From contig CALFBL010000390.1 of the NCBI GenBank assembly GCA_937951695.1, forward strand, positions 1-8,874: DNA of 8,874 nt, written 5' to 3'. The stretch is from an uncultured Granulosicoccaceae bacterium (GTDB taxonomy: Bacteria; Pseudomonadota; Gammaproteobacteria; Granulosicoccales; Granulosicoccaceae). Under the pieces are notes generated by a model, which was given only the letters and a program-made list of their open reading frames with translations, made no database searches and had not been told where the DNA came from. This document shows, in pieces, positions 5,575 to 8,874 of the stretch; the first letter of the stretch is position 1; each line of letters opens with the position of its first letter. The position numbers and the translations under genes were made by a program.

Positions 5575-7401
5575 ATGAAAGCCCGATTAGAGCAGCATCT
5601 CACCGACGCCCTGGCGCAATTAAAGCGCGATGGAGTCGTGCCTGAGTCCGTGACACCGCCGATTCGGCTCAGCCGTACAAAAGATCCGAGTCACGGTGAC
5701 TTCGCCTCCAATTTGGCGATGATGTTGGCCAAGCCTGCGGGTAAGGCGCCACGCGCTATTGCGGAAGCCTTGATTGCTGGTTTGCCTGAGAACAATGACA
5801 TCAAAGACGTTCAAATCGCGGGTCCTGGGTTCATCAATTTTTTTCAAGCTGGGGATGCTCAGACTCTGGTGGTCAGGACGGTGCTCGATCAAGGTGACAG
5901 CTATGGCCGCAGTCAGGTCGGCGCTGGGCAAAAGATTCAGGTGGAGTTCGTATCGGCTAACCCCACGGGGCCTTTGCACGTCGGTCATGGCCGGGGAGCG
6001 GCTTTGGGTGCGACCATTGCGAATTTGTTGGACCATGCGGGCTACGATGTTCAGCGGGAGTATTACGTCAACGATGCGGGTCGGCAGATGCACATTCTGG
6101 CCACCAGTGTCTGGTTGCGTTATCTCGAGCAGCAGCAGGTACCGATTCGTTTTCCGAGTAACGGTTATCGTGGCGATTACATCAGAGACATTGCGAAGCA
6201 GCTCAGTGACGCTTTGGGTTCGTCCCTAGTGAAAACCTGCAATGAAGTATTTGCGGGTGTTCCTGTGGATGCGTTTAACCCGGGGGAATCTGGTGCGGTG
6301 GGTAAAGAGGCTGTGCCGGGCATGCCTGAAGGGCTTGAGGCAGGTAGCGCGGAGGGCGACAAGGAAGCACATATTGATGCATTGATTGCCAACGCTCAAA
6401 AATTGCTGGGCGATAACGCCTATTCGGTGATTTTCAATACTGCTCTGAGCGAGATTCTAGACGATATTAAAGACGATCTGGGTGAGTTCGGTGTGCACTA
6501 CGATGAGTGGTTCAGCGAGCGCTCACTGAGTGATGATGTCGACCGGGTCGTGGAGAAGCTGGTTGCTGGCGGGCATGTCTACACGAAGGACGGAGCGCAG
6601 TGGTTTCGCAGTACCGAATTTGGCGATGACAAGGATCGCGTGGTGCGCCGCGACAATGGCCAGACGACGTATTTTGCCTCCGACATCGCTTACATTAACA
6701 ATAAACTCGAGCGTGGGTTTGATCGGTTGCTCTACATATTTGGCGCCGATCACCATGGTTATACCGAGCGTCTGCATGCCGCTGCGCAGGCGCTGGGTTA
6801 CGAGCGTGATCGACTGGAATTTTTACTCATCCAGTTTGCCAATTTGTATCGTGGTGGCGAACGGGTGTCGATGACGACACGCGGTGGATCGTTTGTGACG
6901 ATTCGCGAGCTACGAGACGAAGTGGGTAAGGATGCTGCCCGGTATTTTTATGTGATGCGACGCTATCAGCAACATCTGGATTTTGACATTGATCTGGCAA
7001 AGTCAGAGTCGAATGACAATCCGGTGTTCTACGTGCAGTATGCCCATGCGCGAATCTGCAGTGTATTTCGCCAATTGGAGCAGCGTAGGATACCGCATGA
7101 TATTGAGACTGGTCGAGCCGCTCTGGACAGGCTGGTTGAACCGGAGGAGGTTGAACTGTTAACCTTGTTGGCGAGGTATCCAGAGATCATCGAACGTGCG
7201 GCAGCGGCACGTGAACCACATCAGGTGACAGGGTACTTGCGAGATCTCGCGAATGGCCTACATTCTTACTACAACGCCCACAAGTTCCTGGTGGATGACA
7301 ACGCTTTGCGCCATGCGCGAATGACGCTGTTGGTTGCGGTAAAACAGGTTCTGGTCAATGGGCTCCGCGTGTTAGACGTATCTACTCCTGAGGTTATGTA
7401 A
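5575..7401 (+). CDS. argS: Arginyl-tRNA synthetase (ArgRS)
   Basis: Class I synthetase that charges tRNA-Arg with arginine in the cytoplasm. The 608-residue protein has the N-terminal tRNA-elbow domain with DPSHGDFASNLAMMLAKPAG and IAGPGFINFF, the HIGH-type signature HVGH at 135-138 inside SANPTGPLHVGHGRG, ADHHGY further on, and the degenerate KMSKS-region loop ERVSMTTRGG at 429-438 typical of many ArgRS. The helical anticodon-binding domain fills the C-terminus (YVQYAHARICSVFR onwards). ATG 5575 is chosen because MKARLEQHL matches family N-termini; an in-frame GTG at 5488 would add 29 unrelated residues. The bases before the ATG (CTTCCCTCC) contain no Shine-Dalgarno sequence. A Gly/Ala/Glu-rich stretch at about 226-260 makes it longer than E. 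coli ArgRS. Confidence 0.97.
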   Translation: MKARLEQHLTDALAQLKRDGVVPESVTPPIRLSRTKDPSHGDFASNLAMMLAKPAGKAPRAIAEALIAGLPENNDIKDVQIAGPGFINFFQAGDAQTLVVRTVLDQGDSYGRSQVGAGQKIQVEFVSANPTGPLHVGHGRGAALGATIANLLDHAGYDVQREYYVNDAGRQMHILATSVWLRYLEQQQVPIRFPSNGYRGDYIRDIAKQLSDALGSSLVKTCNEVFAGVPVDAFNPGESGAVGKEAVPGMPEGLEAGSAEGDKEAHIDALIANAQKLLGDNAYSVIFNTALSEILDDIKDDLGEFGVHYDEWFSERSLSDDVDRVVEKLVAGGHVYTKDGAQWFRSTEFGDDKDRVVRRDNGQTTYFASDIAYINNKLERGFDRLLYIFGADHHGYTERLHAAAQALGYERDRLEFLLIQFANLYRGGERVSMTTRGGSFVTIRELRDEVGKDAARYFYVMRRYQQHLDFDIDLAKSESNDNPVFYVQYAHARICSVFRQLEQRRIPHDIETGRAALDRLVEPEEVELLTLLARYPEIIERAAAAREPHQVTGYLRDLANGLHSYYNAHKFLVDDNALRHARMTLLVAVKQVLVNGLRVLDVSTPEVM

Positions 7402-7405
7402 CGGT

Positions 7406-8035
7406 ATGGCAGACGAGTCAGGGAATACTCGGGTATTTGTGCTTGCACTGGGGCTACTGGTTGGCTTTGTGCTGGGTTTTGTGATCTTGCTAGCGAACTT
7501 ACCCGTAGACACTACTCTATCCGAGGTCGAAATAGCCCGAGCCAGTTCACCAGCGTTGGTAAAAGCGCGCAAGGACTACGATTTCTACACCGTATTGGCG
7601 GATTCTGCGGACCGCCCGACCGATGTGGTTGTCCGCCCGGACACGTCGCTGGACGGCACCACGAATACGGCACCAGTGACGGTGGCTAGAGTCATTCCGC
7701 CGGCCACGCGTGTTGTGCCCGGGACTGCGCAGAATTTGAGCCGGCGCAATCTGGCGTCTGAGGTCTACGCTGAAATACCGGCTGCGAATTACGGTCAGGA
7801 GTCATATTTTCTGCAAGCTGGCAACTATCAAAGCGCTCAGCAAGCCGAGCAGATGCGAGCTCAGGTTTTGTTGCTTGGGTTGGATGCGTTCATCGTCACT
7901 CGGCAAGAAGCGGATGGGGCAGTCGGCCATCGTGTCAGGGTTGGGCCATTTGTTGACCAAAGTCGTATGATTGACGCAAAGAAGCGTTTGCGTAAGGGCA
8001 ATGTGCCTTACGACATTATAAGAGTAACGGGCTGA
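7406..8035 (+). CDS. SPOR domain-containing membrane protein, FtsN-like
   Basis: Starts 4 bases after argS, so probably co-transcribed with it; TGAGGTT (7389-7395) is a somewhat distant ribosome-binding site. The 209-residue protein has a very short cytoplasmic start, one transmembrane helix at about 10-30 (VFVLALGLLVGFVLGFVILL), a periplasmic linker of about 100 residues, and a C-terminal SPOR domain from about residue 130. The SPOR pattern is clear: YFLQAGNYQSAQQAEQMRAQ, then LGLDAFIV, then HRVRVGPFVD and a final short strand. SPOR domains bind denuded peptidoglycan at the division septum. The bitopic layout and the place next to priA-argS match the FtsN-like gene of Pseudomonas, so a role in cell division is likely but inferred. 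Confidence 0.9.
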   Translation: MADESGNTRVFVLALGLLVGFVLGFVILLANLPVDTTLSEVEIARASSPALVKARKDYDFYTVLADSADRPTDVVVRPDTSLDGTTNTAPVTVARVIPPATRVVPGTAQNLSRRNLASEVYAEIPAANYGQESYFLQAGNYQSAQQAEQMRAQVLLLGLDAFIVTRQEADGAVGHRVRVGPFVDQSRMIDAKKRLRKGNVPYDIIRVTG

Positions 8036-8071
8036 GCGTTTTCGCCGTAACGATCAGTCATCAATTCCCTT

Positions 8072-8076
8072 GAGGA
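8072..8076 (+). promoter_or_regulatory. Ribosome-binding site of hrpA
   Basis: GAGGA, 7 bases before a GTG start at 8084. It decides the start of the hrpA frame, which has no early ATG. Confidence 0.75.
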
Positions 8077-8083
8077 CTGTTTG

Positions 8084-8874
8084 GTGAAACTCAGTGCGCA
8101 GGCTTTGCACCGGGAAGTTGACCAGTGCATGCGCGCCGATCAACACCCTCTGCGACGTCAAATCCACACTCTGGTCAACGCCACTTCCGGTGATGGCGTC
8201 ATTGAGCGGCTCGATCGTTGGCAGGCGCGTGTTGCTGCGTCGAAAGCAAAATGCCAGGCGCGGCGAGATATCGTGCCGGTGCCCGAGTGGCCCGACCTAC
8301 CCATTGTTGATCACCGTGAGGCGATCAAAAAAGCGCTATTGGATCATCAGGTGGTCATCGTTTGCGGTGAAACCGGTTCGGGTAAAACCACGCAGCTGCC
8401 TAAAATGTGCCTGGAGTTAGGTCGTGGTCAGGCCGGTTTTATTGGACACACGCAGCCACGGCGAATCGCGGCGCGCAGTGTTGCCGCCCGTCTTGCCGAA
8501 GAGTTAAAAACTCAAGTGGGGGCGCTGGTTGGATTCAAGATCCGGTTCAGCGATCAGGTCACCGATGCCTCATTAATCAAGCTGATGACCGACGGCATAT
8601 TGTTGGCTGAGATTCAGAGAGATCCGTTTCTCAATCAATACGACACGCTGATTATCGATGAGGCGCACGAGCGCAGCTTGAACATTGATTTTTTGCTGGG
8701 TTACCTGAAGCAGCTGCTGCCCAAACGGCGCGACTTAAAAGTCATCATCACATCGGCCACCATCGACCCAGAACGTTTCGCCACGCATTTCGACGATGCC
8801 CCGATCATCCTCGCTCAAGGTCGCACCTACCCAGTGGACATACGCTACGCCCCGGTGGAGGACGACAGTGAATC
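8084..8874 (+). CDS. hrpA: ATP-dependent RNA helicase HrpA, 5' part (cut by window end)
   Basis: DEAH-box superfamily 2 RNA helicase; in E. coli a ~1300-residue protein involved in RNA processing and rescue of stalled ribosomes. The window holds 263 codons, about the first fifth, with no stop. Start is GTG 8084 (MKLSAQALHREVDQC). After an N-terminal region of about 85 residues the helicase core begins: GETGSGKTTQ at 95-104 (motif I), TQPRRIAARSVAARLAEE (Ia), TDGILL, DEAH at 192-195 (motif II) and SAT at 224-226 (motif III). The stretch ARRDIVPVPEWPDLPIVDHR before motif I resembles the HrpA entry sequence rather than HrpB. It follows the SPOR gene by 48 bases with no visible terminator and may share its transcript. 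Confidence 0.95.
   Translation, partial: MKLSAQALHREVDQCMRADQHPLRRQIHTLVNATSGDGVIERLDRWQARVAASKAKCQARRDIVPVPEWPDLPIVDHREAIKKALLDHQVVIVCGETGSGKTTQLPKMCLELGRGQAGFIGHTQPRRIAARSVAARLAEELKTQVGALVGFKIRFSDQVTDASLIKLMTDGILLAEIQRDPFLNQYDTLIIDEAHERSLNIDFLLGYLKQLLPKRRDLKVIITSATIDPERFATHFDDAPIILAQGRTYPVDIRYAPVEDDSE

Noticed and set aside
8094..8610. Two + strand frames at 8094-8420 and 8407-8610
   Set aside because: Out of frame with hrpA, which is open from 8084 to the window end and carries all DEAH helicase motifs.

Overview
The window is ordinary chromosomal DNA from a proteobacterium, most likely a gammaproteobacterium. PriA, ArgS and HrpA all resemble gammaproteobacterial forms, and the order priA-argS-SPOR protein is one known from gammaproteobacteria such as Pseudomonas. 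I cannot name the genus. All supported genes lie on the + strand, and both end genes are cut by the window edges.

Layout. (1) Positions 1-2418 hold the proton-translocating NAD(P) transhydrogenase operon in its three-gene form: the 3' end of pntAA, then pntAB and pntB, joined by 4-base stop/start overlaps. PntAA carries an unusual tail made of a long acidic linker and a helix-hairpin-helix-like domain. PntAB also has a polar tail. (2) Positions 2419-2814 are a gene-free gap. It contains five exact or one-mismatch DnaA boxes around a strongly A+T-rich tract, followed by a TTGACA hexamer and a possible 17-codon leader ORF that ends on the priA start codon. This is the most interesting part of the window: a candidate replication origin or another DnaA-binding locus. 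(3) Positions 2815-5001 are priA, the replication-restart helicase, read from a TTG start. (4) Positions 5002-5574 are a second gap with nested palindromes and a 33-bp imperfect inverted repeat at both ends, which looks like a small non-autonomous repeat element or its remnant. (5) Positions 5575-8035 are argS and a membrane-anchored SPOR-domain (FtsN-like) protein, separated by 4 bases. (6) Positions 8084-8874 are the first fifth of hrpA, a DEAH-box RNA helicase, cut by the window end.

The genes cover NADPH supply (pnt), replication restart (priA), translation (argS), cell division (SPOR) and RNA remodelling (hrpA). They do not form one pathway. No tRNA, rRNA, CRISPR array, complete insertion sequence or defence system is visible.
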